Shown here piece by piece: positions 1 to 5,785 of a DNA stretch of 25,698 nucleotides. The translations under genes were made by a program, and so were the position numbers. Each line of letters begins with the position of its first letter. Positions within the stretch are counted from its first letter, which is position 1. The notes beneath the pieces are model-generated. The model was given only the letters and a program-made list of their open reading frames with translations. It was not told the origin of the DNA and did not search any database. The stretch is from a virus: positions 1-25,698 of the IMG/VR virus record IMGVR_UViG_3300028027_000216. One strand, written 5' to 3'.

Positions 1-1
1 G

Positions 2-748
2 GCTAAAGAGCAAGCGGAAGCAGATGCAAAAGCAGAAGCAGATAGATTAGAAGCAGAGGCAGAGGCTGCAAGAGAAGCTGAAGAGCAAGCAAAGGCAGAA
101 GCCGAAGCTAAGGCACAAGAAGAAGCAAACGCTAAAGCAGAAGCAGAAGCAAAGCAAGCAGAGGCAGAGGCAGCGCAAGCAGAAGCAGATAGATTAAAGG
201 CGGAGGCGGAAGCAAAAGAAGCAGATAAAGAAGCCCTTGAGAAAGCAATAGAAGATGCTAAAGCAGGTAAAGAATTAACTAAAGAACAAAAAGACGCAGT
301 AGTTGAAAGTCTTATTGCAGATTTAAAGCCAGGAGAAGCAGTAACTTCTGCAGACATAAAAGCTTCTGGAATTGAATATAAAGATCTTCCACCTGCAACA
401 CCAGTAGATGTAAGAACAGATGAAAATGGAAATGCCGTTGTAATTACTGCAGCCGTTGCAGCACAAGTAGAATTGTTACAAAATCCAGGCGCATTACTAC
501 AAGAAGCGTTTACAAATCCAGCAGCAGCATTCGCTGCACTTGGTGCGATTGGTGCAGATATGTCTGATGAAGAAAGAGCTGAGGCAACAGATATGGTTGT
601 TGCAACAGTAGTTGCTGCAGGTGCAGCAATTAATGCAGCAGCAGTTGCTACAGGAGGAGCCACTGGAGGTGGCGGAAGTGGCGGAGGAAGTTCTGGTGGA
701 GGCTCAGGAGCCAATTCACCAGGTTCACGAGGAGGAAGAAGATGGTAA
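2..748 (+). CDS. Ala/Glu-rich coiled-coil phage protein, C-terminal part (5' end outside window)
   Basis: The reading frame is open from base 2 to the TAA at 746-748, so only the last 248 residues are seen and the start lies upstream. Residues 1 to about 85 are an almost uninterrupted run of A, E, K, Q and D in heptad-like spacing (AEAEAK type repeats), a long charged alpha-helix or coiled coil. A short mixed region follows (PGEAVTSADIKASG), then an alanine-rich hydrophobic stretch (about 180-220) and a Gly/Ser-rich tail ending in RGGRRW. Its place next to holin-like genes and an endolysin suggests a virion or lysis-linked structural protein such as a fibre or tail component, but no known domain is recognised. 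The last 7 bases overlap the next gene. Confidence 0.8.
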   Translation, partial: AKEQAEADAKAEADRLEAEAEAAREAEEQAKAEAEAKAQEEANAKAEAEAKQAEAEAAQAEADRLKAEAEAKEADKEALEKAIEDAKAGKELTKEQKDAVVESLIADLKPGEAVTSADIKASGIEYKDLPPATPVDVRTDENGNAVVITAAVAAQVELLQNPGALLQEAFTNPAAAFAALGAIGADMSDEERAEATDMVVATVVAAGAAINAAAVATGGATGGGGSGGGSSGGGSGANSPGSRGGRRW

Positions 749-921
749 GAATAATAAAGAATATCCTAAAAGATATGGTAGATCAGGCATGGACTCTCCT
801 TGGAATGTTTATTGCCTGGGTTGTACTAGATGGTAGTGCTAAAACAATTGTTGGTTATGGAATTATAGCTACAACAGCACTATGGATATTAACAAGTCCT
901 ATTCGCAATAGGGAGGAGTAA
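742..921 (+). CDS. Small membrane protein, holin-like (59 aa)
   Basis: The ATG at 742 overlaps the end of the preceding gene by 7 bases; the frame ends at TAA 919-921. The product begins MVRIIKNILKDMVDQ, an amphipathic basic/acidic N-terminus, followed by two hydrophobic segments (about residues 16-30, LLGMFIAWVVL; and 35-51, IVGYGIIATTALWILT) and a short charged tail SPIRNREE. Size, two membrane spans, charged ends and position three genes before an endolysin fit a small class II-type holin, the protein that permeabilises the inner membrane at lysis. No sequence-specific holin family is recognised, so the role is inferred from architecture and context. Confidence 0.7.
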   Translation: MVRIIKNILKDMVDQAWTLLGMFIAWVVLDGSAKTIVGYGIIATTALWILTSPIRNREE

Positions 922-925
922 AATA

Positions 926-1234
926 ATGGCAAAAAAGAAAGATATAGATCTAACAATAATAGATGAGGCAACAGGTGCAGAGGTCCTTGGAGGCGCTGTC
1001 ACAAATCTTTGGAATATATTCTTAAGAATTGTTGCTGTATTTGCAGCTTCAGGACTATCAGTAATTGGTGCAGGAGCAGTAGTAGGGATAAGCACAGTAA
1101 CAGCCGTAACAATGGCTGGACTATTGGGTGTAGCAACAGTAGTTGAAAGACTAGCTCGCTCATTCCTAGATGATGGAAAGCTTAGCTCAGAAGAAATCAA
1201 TGCGGCATTTTCTAAGGTAGATAAGCAAGCGTAG
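926..1234 (+). CDS. Membrane protein, holin-like (102 aa)
   Basis: Preceded by a good ribosome site (GGGAGGAG, 911-918) with a suitable gap to the ATG at 926. The N-terminus is hydrophilic (MAKKKDIDLTIIDEATG), the middle (about residues 24-70) is a long hydrophobic Ala/Gly/Val region able to form two membrane segments, and the C-terminus is charged (LDDGKLSSEEINAAFSKVDKQA). Together with the 742 gene this makes two adjacent candidate holin/antiholin partners just upstream of the endolysin at 1439. That pairing is known in actinobacteriophages, but here it rests on topology and position only. Confidence 0.75.
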   Translation: MAKKKDIDLTIIDEATGAEVLGGAVTNLWNIFLRIVAVFAASGLSVIGAGAVVGISTVTAVTMAGLLGVATVVERLARSFLDDGKLSSEEINAAFSKVDKQA

Positions 1235-1235
1235 T

Positions 1236-1264
1236 TTGACCAGAATGAGGGGATAGGTTATAAT
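1236..1264 (+). promoter_or_regulatory. Predicted sigma70-type promoter inside a terminator hairpin
   Basis: TTGACC (1236-1241), 17-base spacer, TATAAT (1259-1264). The -10 lies in and beside the loop of the inverted repeat at 1248-1277, so one stretch can end the holin transcript and start the 1294/1439 (endolysin) transcript. Confidence 0.6.
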
Positions 1265-1277
1265 TAATCTATCCCCT
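1248..1277 (+). terminator. Inverted repeat, likely terminator after the holin genes
   Basis: AGGGGATAGGTTA pairs with TAATCTATCCCCT (13-bp stem with one G-U pair, TAAT loop), followed by TATTTATT. It sits 14 bases after the stop at 1234. There is no perfect U-run, so termination strength is uncertain. Confidence 0.6.
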
Positions 1278-1293
1278 TATTTATTGGAGAAAA

Positions 1294-1434
1294 ATGGACA
1301 TTGACTTAGATATCATCAATGACCGTATCAGAGATAAAATGATTAATGAAATAAGCGGACTTGAACTTCCAGAAGCCTGGACTCCAACTCAGGTAATTGA
1401 TTACATAATATATATATTAGAAAAGGGTAGGTAA
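1294..1434 (+). CDS. Small acidic protein of unknown function (46 aa)
   Basis: The ATG at 1294 follows TTGGAGA (1284-1290). The frame of 46 codons ends at TAA 1432-1434, just 4 bases before the endolysin ATG, whose ribosome site (AAGGGTAGG) lies in its last codons, so the two are translationally linked. The sequence (MDIDLDIINDRIRDKMINE... PEAWTPTQVIDYIIYILEKGR) is predicted helical and soluble with no recognised domain. It occupies the usual place of a lysis regulator or small accessory gene, but nothing in it identifies a function. Confidence 0.65.
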   Translation: MDIDLDIINDRIRDKMINEISGLELPEAWTPTQVIDYIIYILEKGR

Positions 1435-1438
1435 TACT

Positions 1439-2254
1439 ATGGCCACAAAGGGCTCATTAGAAGCAATCATTGAGATTGCAAAGAAAGAAGTTGGGACTAT
1501 TGAAGGTCCTAAAGATAACGAGACAAAGTACGGTAAGTGGACAGGGGCTAACTTCCTTCCATGGTGCCAGTCATTTGTTTCTTGGTGTGCATTTACATCT
1601 GGACTAGATCCAAAGAAGTACCCAAAGTCAGCATCAACTGTTGCTGCAGCAGACTTCTTTAAGAAGAATGATCGTTGGGCAGATGCTCGTAATGATGAGC
1701 CAACTGCAGGAGATTGGATTTATTTTGATTTCCCAGATGATGGCGTCAACAGAATTTCACACGTTGGTATTTGTATTAAAAACAATGGAAACGGAACAAT
1801 CCAAGTTATTGAAGGAAACACTTCAGGAACTGCAAAGGGAGATCAACGCAATGGCGGAATGTGCGTAGAAAAAACTCGTGCATACGTTAAGGATAATAAG
1901 CTAAAGCTTATGAATGCAGTAGTTGGTTGGGGACGCCCAGTTTATGCTGGAGAAGAAAATACACCACTACTATCAAAGGTTGGATCTTCAGATGCACCTG
2001 TAAAGGCTGCAAAGCCAGCACCTGCAAAGGTTGCAGCACCAGTTGTTAAGGCTGCTCCAGCAGAGTTTAAGCCACTAAAGGCTGGATCTAAGGGTCAAGG
2101 TGTAAAGAATGTACAAGCACTCCTTAAAATCAAAGCTGACGGAGATTTTGGTTCAGGAACTGCAAACGCAGTAAAAGAATTTCAAAAGAAAGCAAAGCTA
2201 CCAGTAACTGGTATCGTAGATAAAGCGACATTTACTGCTTTAAAATCAAAGTAA
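1439..2254 (+). CDS. Endolysin: N-terminal CHAP-type amidase/peptidase plus C-terminal peptidoglycan-binding domain
   Basis: Peptidoglycan hydrolase that cuts the host wall at lysis. Residues 1-170 resemble a CHAP domain: the catalytic cysteine is probably Cys43 in PWCQSFVSWC, the catalytic histidine His108 in RISHVGI, with the polar residue in IEGNT (about 125-129). An Ala/Pro/Lys linker (about 183-210) leads to a PG_binding_1-like domain (212-270) with the expected LKAGSKGQGVKNVQALL and DGDFGSGTANAVKEFQ signatures. The length (271 aa) is normal for a two-domain phage lysin. There is no signal peptide, so export should depend on the holin-like proteins upstream. The start is supported by AAGGGTAGG 5-10 bases upstream and tight spacing to the previous stop. 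Confidence 0.93.
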   Translation: MATKGSLEAIIEIAKKEVGTIEGPKDNETKYGKWTGANFLPWCQSFVSWCAFTSGLDPKKYPKSASTVAAADFFKKNDRWADARNDEPTAGDWIYFDFPDDGVNRISHVGICIKNNGNGTIQVIEGNTSGTAKGDQRNGGMCVEKTRAYVKDNKLKLMNAVVGWGRPVYAGEENTPLLSKVGSSDAPVKAAKPAPAKVAAPVVKAAPAEFKPLKAGSKGQGVKNVQALLKIKADGDFGSGTANAVKEFQKKAKLPVTGIVDKATFTALKSK

Positions 2255-2255
2255 C

Positions 2256-2285
2256 TTGACAGTTACAGCGACAATTTGATATAAT
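2256..2285 (+). promoter_or_regulatory. Consensus promoter for the hsp20 gene
   Basis: TTGACA (2256-2261), 18-base spacer, extended -10 TGA-TATAAT (2280-2285), starting one base after the endolysin stop. It is the best-matching promoter in the left part of the window. Confidence 0.8.
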
Positions 2286-2320
2286 AGTGTGGTACCTGCC
2301 CAATGGGGGGTACCACACTA
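2285..2320 (+). promoter_or_regulatory. 12-bp inverted repeat at the transcription start of hsp20
   Basis: TAGTGTGGTACC (2285-2296) pairs perfectly with GGTACCACACTA (2309-2320); CCC/GGG in the loop can extend it. It overlaps the -10 and the predicted start site (about 2292). It could be an operator, or a terminator for readthrough from the endolysin gene; only part of the left arm would be in the hsp20 mRNA. Confidence 0.6.
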
Positions 2321-2342
2321 ACTCGCTTAAAAGGAGCACAAA

Positions 2343-2771
2343 ATGGTAACAACAACAACGTTCGGCATGGATTTTTTTAGAGATCCATTTTTTATTGGCT
2401 TTAATCGTGAAGTAGAAAGATTTAATAGCCTACACCAATTAAATCGTGGATCATTCCCACCATACGACCTACTAAAACTAGATGATGACAAATATCGTTT
2501 GTCTTTAGCCGTGGCAGGATTCACAAAAGATGATATTACAGTAACAGTAGAAGATAGTAGCCTTATGATTACTGGAGATATTACAGAAGTAACAGACGCA
2601 GAAGTCCTACATAAAGGAATTGCTGGTCGTAAATTTACAAGATCTTTTGAGCTTGGAGAATATATGGAAGTATCTGAGGTAACATTAAAAGACGGAATGT
2701 TAACTATTGATATTGATCGCAATATTCCAAAAGAAAAGCTTCCTAAGATTATTAAGATAAATAACAAATAG
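2343..2771 (+). CDS. Small heat shock protein, Hsp20/alpha-crystallin family (IbpA-like)
   Basis: ATP-independent holdase chaperone that binds unfolding proteins in the cytoplasm. The 142-aa product has the family layout: a Phe-rich N-terminal arm with GFNREVERF as in IbpA; an alpha-crystallin domain (about 40-130) including YRLSLAVAGFTKDDITVTVED and an IAGRKFTRSFEL segment; and a short C-terminal tail with an I-x-I type oligomerisation motif (IIKI, about 136-139). The start follows AAAAGGAG (2329-2336). Hsp20 genes are known in phages, notably cyanophages, where they are thought to protect or assemble virion proteins. Here it has its own consensus promoter, and a GroES-like gene lies 2.5 kb downstream. 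Confidence 0.92.
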   Translation: MVTTTTFGMDFFRDPFFIGFNREVERFNSLHQLNRGSFPPYDLLKLDDDKYRLSLAVAGFTKDDITVTVEDSSLMITGDITEVTDAEVLHKGIAGRKFTRSFELGEYMEVSEVTLKDGMLTIDIDRNIPKEKLPKIIKINNK

Positions 2772-2810
2772 AAGTATCAGACATTGTTCTGATCAAAACT
2801 AAATATAGAG

Positions 2811-2840
2811 ATGGCAGGGGGGTCTTGACTCCCCTGCCAT
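2811..2840 (+). terminator. Terminator hairpin after hsp20, carrying the next promoter's -35
   Basis: ATGGCAGGGG (2811-2820) pairs perfectly with CCCCTGCCAT (2831-2840), 10-base loop GGTCTTGACT, then ATTTAGG. The loop contains TTGACT, the -35 of the following promoter. Confidence 0.7.
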
Positions 2841-2853
2841 ATTTAGGTATAAT
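2825..2853 (+). promoter_or_regulatory. Promoter for a leaderless transcript starting at 2860
   Basis: TTGACT (2825-2830), 17-base spacer, TATAAT (2848-2853). Six bases (GGATAT) separate the -10 from the ATG at 2860, so transcription should begin at or next to the start codon. Confidence 0.75.
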
Positions 2854-2859
2854 GGATAT

Positions 2860-3138
2860 ATGATTAATCCAATTTGGACGGAAGAGGCTATAGAAGCCAT
2901 TCAAACTAAAAAGCTAAGTATGAAATCATTCTATCTAGATGAGTCAGTGTTAGCAAACGCAGTTCTTGAAAAAGTTGTAGAAAATATAGAACAAAGATTA
3001 TATGAGTGTCCAAACGTAGAAAAATATGTATGCAGTGTTTGGTGGAAGCATGATGAATGTACAGCCTTTATGAGGTTGCTAGAAGATTTAACTGGTAACG
3101 ATAGATACAGAGAAAAGAAATGGGTAGCAAATGAATAA
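2860..3138 (+). CDS. Hypothetical protein (92 aa), probably translated from a leaderless mRNA
   Basis: The ATG is only 6 bases after a TATAAT box and has no Shine-Dalgarno sequence, which points to leaderless initiation, a mode common in actinobacteria. The protein (MINPIWTEEAIEAIQTKK... WWKHDECTAFMRLLEDLTGNDRYREKKW) is mostly helical and soluble, with a central ENIEQRLYECPNVEKYVCSV segment containing two Cys and a C-terminal WWKHDECTAF motif. No family is recognised. It overlaps the thioredoxin gene by 8 bases (ATGAATAA), so it probably belongs to the same operon and may be coupled to it. Confidence 0.8.
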   Translation: MINPIWTEEAIEAIQTKKLSMKSFYLDESVLANAVLEKVVENIEQRLYECPNVEKYVCSVWWKHDECTAFMRLLEDLTGNDRYREKKWVANE

Positions 3139-3490
3139 GAAGTTAGTGCATTTTACTGCAGAATGGTGCAAGCCTTGCAAAGCAATGAAGCCAATAATTG
3201 GTCAGTTTATTGAGCAAAATCCAGATATGGAGTATGTTCTTATAGATATAGATACAGAACCAGAAGTTGCTAAATCACACGGAGTTATGGGAGTTCCAAC
3301 TTTTATTAGCTATGTTGATGGAAAGCAACACACGTCGCACACGGGCGCAATGCGTCTTGCAAACTTAAAACAAATGTTTCCAGAAGATGGTCAGGAAATT
3401 TTTAAAACATCAAACATGGAGTCTGCTGCTTTATCAGAAACAGATTCTATGGGAAGAGAAATGTTTTGGAAAGATGCTGGTCGTCCGTGA
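3131..3490 (+). CDS. Thioredoxin-fold protein with WCKPC active site
   Basis: Thiol-disulfide oxidoreductase of the cytoplasm. The N-terminal 85 residues carry the thioredoxin features: beta strand KKLVHFTA, redox motif W12-C13-K14-P15-C16, a helix (KAMKPIIGQFIEQNP), strand YVLIDID and cis-proline Pro56 in GVPTF. The active site differs from the usual WCGPC by Lys in place of Gly. A 30-residue tail (FKTSNMESAALSETDSMGR...) extends beyond the fold and is not typical. Phage thioredoxins usually reduce ribonucleotide reductase or act as a polymerase processivity factor; no reductase is visible here. The stop overlaps the next gene's GTG (GTGA). Confidence 0.9.
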   Translation: MNKKLVHFTAEWCKPCKAMKPIIGQFIEQNPDMEYVLIDIDTEPEVAKSHGVMGVPTFISYVDGKQHTSHTGAMRLANLKQMFPEDGQEIFKTSNMESAALSETDSMGREMFWKDAGRP

Positions 3491-4224
3491 TCAACCCATT
3501 TAAAAAAGATAAAATTAAAGAAGGCGAAATTCATTTTCGTCCTATAGATAGAAATAGATTTTTTGCAGAAAACGCTCCAACACCTGCAATCAAACATCTT
3601 CCAAAATGGTATAGAGAAATTCCTAGAAACTATAAGCCAAGTGCAAAGTTTATTGCACAAAAGCCTACTAGATTAACAGCTATGCCACAAGGAACTATTA
3701 AGAAATGCATACCAGTAATGGATGGTATGTCTGCTGGATATATGTACACTACTCCAGTTGAAGTAAACTTTGATCCACTTTCTGCTACATTTGCATGGGC
3801 GCATGAATATGAATTTATTCAATGGCATCAGCAAGAACAGATTGATGGTTGGAAAGCAACAGATGAGTATTTTCCTATAGCTTTTAAGTGGCGTAATCTA
3901 AATATAATTAAAACCCCTCCAGGGTGGTCATGTTTATTTACTCACCCATTAAATAGAATGGACCTTCCATTTCAAACTTTATCTGCAGTAGTAGATACAG
4001 ATAAGCACGATGTTCCAACTCATTTTCCATTCTTTATGAAGCACGGCTTTGAAGGAAAGATACCTTTGGGAACTCCAATTGTTCAGATAATTCCATTTAA
4101 AAGGCAGGAGTGGAAGTCGGTGTCGGATGAATATGACGTGTATGATCCAGCCATGCTAAATGCACTTACTCTTGTAGAAGATAATTATAAAAAGAATACG
4201 TGGGAGTCAAAGAAATATGAATGA
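3487..4224 (+). CDS. Conserved phage protein, DUF6065-like
   Basis: Read from the GTG at 3487, which overlaps the thioredoxin stop as GTGA; the product would begin (M)INPFKKDKIKEGEIHF and have 245 residues. An ATG 7 codons upstream (3466) lies inside the thioredoxin gene and is less likely. The segments LPKWYREIP, CIPVMDGMSAGYMY, FKWRNLNIIKTPPGWSCLF, THPLNRMDLPF, LSAVVDTDKH and GTPIVQIIPFKRQEW match a protein type frequent in marine and freshwater phages that I recall as DUF6065; the family number is from memory. Function is unknown; the domain is compact, aromatic-rich and has no membrane segment. Confidence 0.8.
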   Translation: MINPFKKDKIKEGEIHFRPIDRNRFFAENAPTPAIKHLPKWYREIPRNYKPSAKFIAQKPTRLTAMPQGTIKKCIPVMDGMSAGYMYTTPVEVNFDPLSATFAWAHEYEFIQWHQQEQIDGWKATDEYFPIAFKWRNLNIIKTPPGWSCLFTHPLNRMDLPFQTLSAVVDTDKHDVPTHFPFFMKHGFEGKIPLGTPIVQIIPFKRQEWKSVSDEYDVYDPAMLNALTLVEDNYKKNTWESKKYE

Positions 4225-4441
4225 TTGTGGAGGACCAAGACCAATACAAATGTTTAGACGAGCACTAGAAAAGATTAATAATACACCTAACTATCAGTAT
4301 GAATTATTCAGTGTATTAGAAGAAGATAGATGGATACCAATGCAGGATAGAATAGATCATTCAGTGTTTTACCACTTATATCCTTACGATTATATTGTTA
4401 ACTATATTACTTCTTGGGAGCAGAAGAACGCTTTGGCTTAG
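4217..4441 (+). CDS. Hypothetical protein (74 aa)
   Basis: Begins within the end of the DUF6065-like gene (ATGAATGA overlap of 8 bases), so it is probably co-translated with it. The sequence (MNDCGGPRPIQMFRRALEK... YELFSVLEEDRWIPMQDRIDHSVFYHLYPYDYIVNYI) is rich in Tyr and Trp, soluble, and matches no family I know. Its 3' end overlaps the tail of the convergent 4407-4742 gene by 35 bases, so the two transcripts share antisense sequence. Confidence 0.75.
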   Translation: MNDCGGPRPIQMFRRALEKINNTPNYQYELFSVLEEDRWIPMQDRIDHSVFYHLYPYDYIVNYITSWEQKNALA

Positions 4442-4742
4442 CTACAGCCTCTTCAATGCGATCAATTGCATCACGTAATGAAGATCCATGATTATTAAAT
4501 AGCTCTTCCTTAATTGTCTTAAGTTCGCCTTCAATGTAATCAAATCTTTTATTTCCCTCAGCAAGTCTTTCTATAACTCCAGGAGCATCTTCTGTTCCGT
4601 ACCAATCAGTTATGAAATGAAACCATGTTCTAAAAAGCTTAAATAATTTAGTAAGAAAATAACCAATTGCTGATGCAGCAGCAGCTAATAATACTATAAG
4701 TTCGAGGGTCATATTGATTTGCATAATAGTATAATTATACAT
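4407..4742 (-). CDS. Phage membrane protein with C-terminal coiled coil
   Basis: One N-terminal membrane segment (about residues 13-32, LELIVLLAAAASAIGYFLTK) is followed by a Trp/Phe-rich amphipathic part (FRTWFHFITDWYGTED), a helix-rich region and the segment ELFNNHGSSLRDAIDRIEEAV, seen in small actinophage membrane or holin-like proteins, ending in a basic tail (KPKRSSAPKK). The start is uncertain: ATG at 4742, 4724 and 4712 are all in frame and none has a ribosome site. A TATAAT sits right after the first ATG on this strand, so a leaderless start at 4724 (105 aa) is possible. It is the only leftward gene in the first 8 kb. Confidence 0.75.
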   Translation of the reverse strand: MYNYTIMQINMTLELIVLLAAAASAIGYFLTKLFKLFRTWFHFITDWYGTEDAPGVIERLAEGNKRFDYIEGELKTIKEELFNNHGSSLRDAIDRIEEAVAKPKRSSAPKK

Positions 4743-4758
4743 TAGTATTTATTTAAAA

Positions 4759-4767
4759 TGTGGATAA
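4759..4767 (-). promoter_or_regulatory. DnaA-box-like TTATCCACA
   Basis: TGTGGATAA on the plus strand, an exact match to the reverse of the bacterial DnaA box, in the gap before the tRNA promoter. A single site; its role is unproven. Confidence 0.35.
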
Positions 4768-4789
4768 ATATGTGTAAAACTTTTAATAG

Positions 4790-4818
4790 TTGACAAGAAT
4801 TTATTAATCGACTATAAT
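4790..4818 (+). promoter_or_regulatory. Perfect consensus promoter for tRNA-fMet
   Basis: TTGACA (4790-4795), 17-base spacer, TATAAT (4813-4818): all 12 bases consensus. The predicted start, about 4825, lies 7 bases before the tRNA. Confidence 0.85.
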
Positions 4819-4831
4819 TAATATATAGCAA

Positions 4832-4909
4832 CGCAGAGTAGAGAAGCTCGGTTATCTCGTCTGGCTCATAACCAGAAGGCCATGGGTTCGAATCCCATCT
4901 CTGCTACCA
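4832..4909 (+). tRNA. tRNA-fMet(CAU): tRNA with CAU anticodon, initiator (fMet) type
   Basis: The cloverleaf is clear. Positions 2-7 (GCAGAG) pair with CTCTGC, while base 1 (C) faces U72 and cannot pair: the hallmark of bacterial initiator tRNAs. The D arm contains AGCTCGGTTA, the anticodon loop is CTCATAA (CAU) between TCTGG and CCAGA, and the T arm is ATGGG/TTCGAAT/CCCAT. A73 and CCA are encoded. One deviation is that the three G-C pairs usual at the base of the initiator anticodon stem are reduced to two (U29-A41 replaces one). Elongator Met is less likely because of the 1-72 mismatch. Confidence 0.9.
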
Positions 4910-5137
4910 GTCTTGGAACATGACTTAAAACTGTTCTTATTTCCTAACCAATGGGTGGTTGGAAAAACGACCTGAGCAAGTCTAAGTAAACTGCTCATTT
5001 TATTTCCACTAATTAGAGTGGTAGTGTGTTAGAGTTGGTGGAAGCCTACATCGTAAGAGTAGGAATACCTGGAGTTACACAGAAGGTGTATCTATAAGCA
5101 ACAGGGCACACTATCATTCGAAAAAGAAAGGTTAACA
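4910..5137 (+). ncRNA. Candidate structured RNA / leader between tRNA-fMet and the GroES operon
   Basis: No ORF is apparent, yet the region is dense in stems: GAACA/TGTTC (about 4916-4936); TTCC-AACCA/TGGTTGGAA (4941-4964); TGAGCA/TGCTCA (4973-4997) followed by TTTTATTT, a likely terminator; CCACT/AGTGG (5006-5021); then a larger domain closed by TAGTGTG/CACACTA (5022-5028 with 5107-5113), enclosing hairpins CCTAC/GTAGG (5045-5063) and TACAC/GTGTA (5076-5090). The last domain is tRNA-like in outline but lacks a T-loop. It ends 24 bases before the ATG at 5138 and could act as a processed small RNA, a cis-regulatory leader or both. No known riboswitch consensus was recognised. Confidence 0.55.
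4971..4997 (+). repeat. Copy of the CCTGAGCA...TGCTCA hairpin element
   Basis: CCTGAGCAAG...AAACTGCTCA, the same element as the minus-strand copies at 13359, 16272, 16526 and 18860, here on the plus strand and followed by TTTTATTT. A weaker relative (GGAACATGAC...ACTGTTC) lies at 4915-4936. Confidence 0.6.
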
Positions 5138-5341
5138 ATGGCGGAACAAGATCTACACTTCTATGGCGGAGAAGATGGAAGCTTTATTAAAACATTTAAA
5201 GATAAGCAAGATGGCTTATGGTATTCGTTACATTCAGGTGCAGACAAGAAGATGTTCTTTATGGCTTTAGGCATGGAGACAGAGCAAGAAGCGTATAATT
5301 TAATGGTAGAAACATCTAAAGAAAAGAGAACAAATGATTAA
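5138..5341 (+). CDS. Hypothetical protein (67 aa)
   Basis: First gene after the structured RNA region; a ribosome site (GAAAGG, 5126-5131) precedes the ATG. The product (MAEQDLHFYGGEDGSFIKTFKDKQDGLWYSLHS... MFFMALGMETEQEAYNLMVETSKEKRTND) is small, soluble, with a likely beta-rich first half and a helical second half. No family is recognised. It overlaps the GroES-like gene by 8 bases, so the two are probably translated together. Confidence 0.8.
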   Translation: MAEQDLHFYGGEDGSFIKTFKDKQDGLWYSLHSGADKKMFFMALGMETEQEAYNLMVETSKEKRTND

Positions 5342-5627
5342 GCCAATCGGGGGACTCCTCCTTGTAAAGCGTAACCAGTCAGAAGATAAGACCACAAAAA
5401 GCGGTTTAGTTATCTCTGCTGCGTTATCAGAAAGTGATATGAAGACTGGAACTATTATCGATATGGGGCCAGGAGAGCAGAACTATATTGGTGATCTTAT
5501 TCCAATTATTGGTTTAAGCGTAGGAGATACAGTGTATTACACAGAGCGTAGTGCAACGGAGATTGAGGATGAAGACTCAACAAAGTATGATCTAATTAGC
5601 TCAAAGAATGTGCTGGCAAAGCGATGA
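5334..5627 (+). CDS. groES: GroES/Cpn10-like co-chaperonin
   Basis: Co-chaperonin lid that would cap the host GroEL ring. The 97-aa product has the GroES layout: an N-terminal strand IKPIGGLLLVKR, a mobile-loop region (NQSEDKTTKSGLVIS), the barrel core with GTIIDMGPG, VGDTVYYTERSAT and the C-terminal strand KYDLISSKNVLAKR. The usual length is about 95-100 residues, so it is complete. Phage-coded co-chaperonins such as T4 gp31 adapt host GroEL to fold capsid protein; no GroEL gene is seen here, so it presumably works with host GroEL. It is flanked by overlapping small genes in one operon (ATGA overlap with the next). Confidence 0.88.
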   Translation: MIKPIGGLLLVKRNQSEDKTTKSGLVISAALSESDMKTGTIIDMGPGEQNYIGDLIPIIGLSVGDTVYYTERSATEIEDEDSTKYDLISSKNVLAKR

Positions 5628-5785
5628 GTCAAAAGAGACAACAAAAGCTATTAAAGCGACGCAAAAACAAGGCTAAGGGTGAAGCACATTTTAAGATGAG
5701 ACAGTTTCATAGGTTTGCCAATCAGATGCTTGCTCAGATGCAGGAAGAAAATAACGAAGAAAAGAAAACCAGTGAGCCGTCGTAG
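5624..5785 (+). CDS. Small basic protein (53 aa), unknown
   Basis: The ATG overlaps the GroES stop as ATGA. The translation starts MSQKRQQKLLKRRKNKAKG, a run of Lys/Arg that could bind nucleic acid, followed by a Gln/Met-rich helix (HFKMRQFHRFANQMLAQMQ) and an acidic tail (EENNEEKKTSEPS). It has no recognised domain. The tight overlap on both sides supports it as a real operon member. The following gene starts inside its 3' end. Confidence 0.7.
   Translation: MSQKRQQKLLKRRKNKAKGEAHFKMRQFHRFANQMLAQMQEENNEEKKTSEPS

Noticed and set aside
889-1200. 103-codon ORF opposite the 926 gene
   Set aside because: Shadow of the holin-like gene; Ser/Thr/Ala-rich product typical of reversed coding sequence and no ribosome site.
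2327-2767. 146-codon ORF opposite hsp20
   Set aside because: The plus-strand frame is a clear Hsp20 protein; the reverse frame is its shadow.
5022-5113. Reading the TAGTGTG...CACACTA domain as a second tRNA
   Set aside because: The outer 7-bp stem and two inner stems look tRNA-like, but there is no TTCRA-type T loop, no normal D arm and 16 extra bases before the 3' strand.
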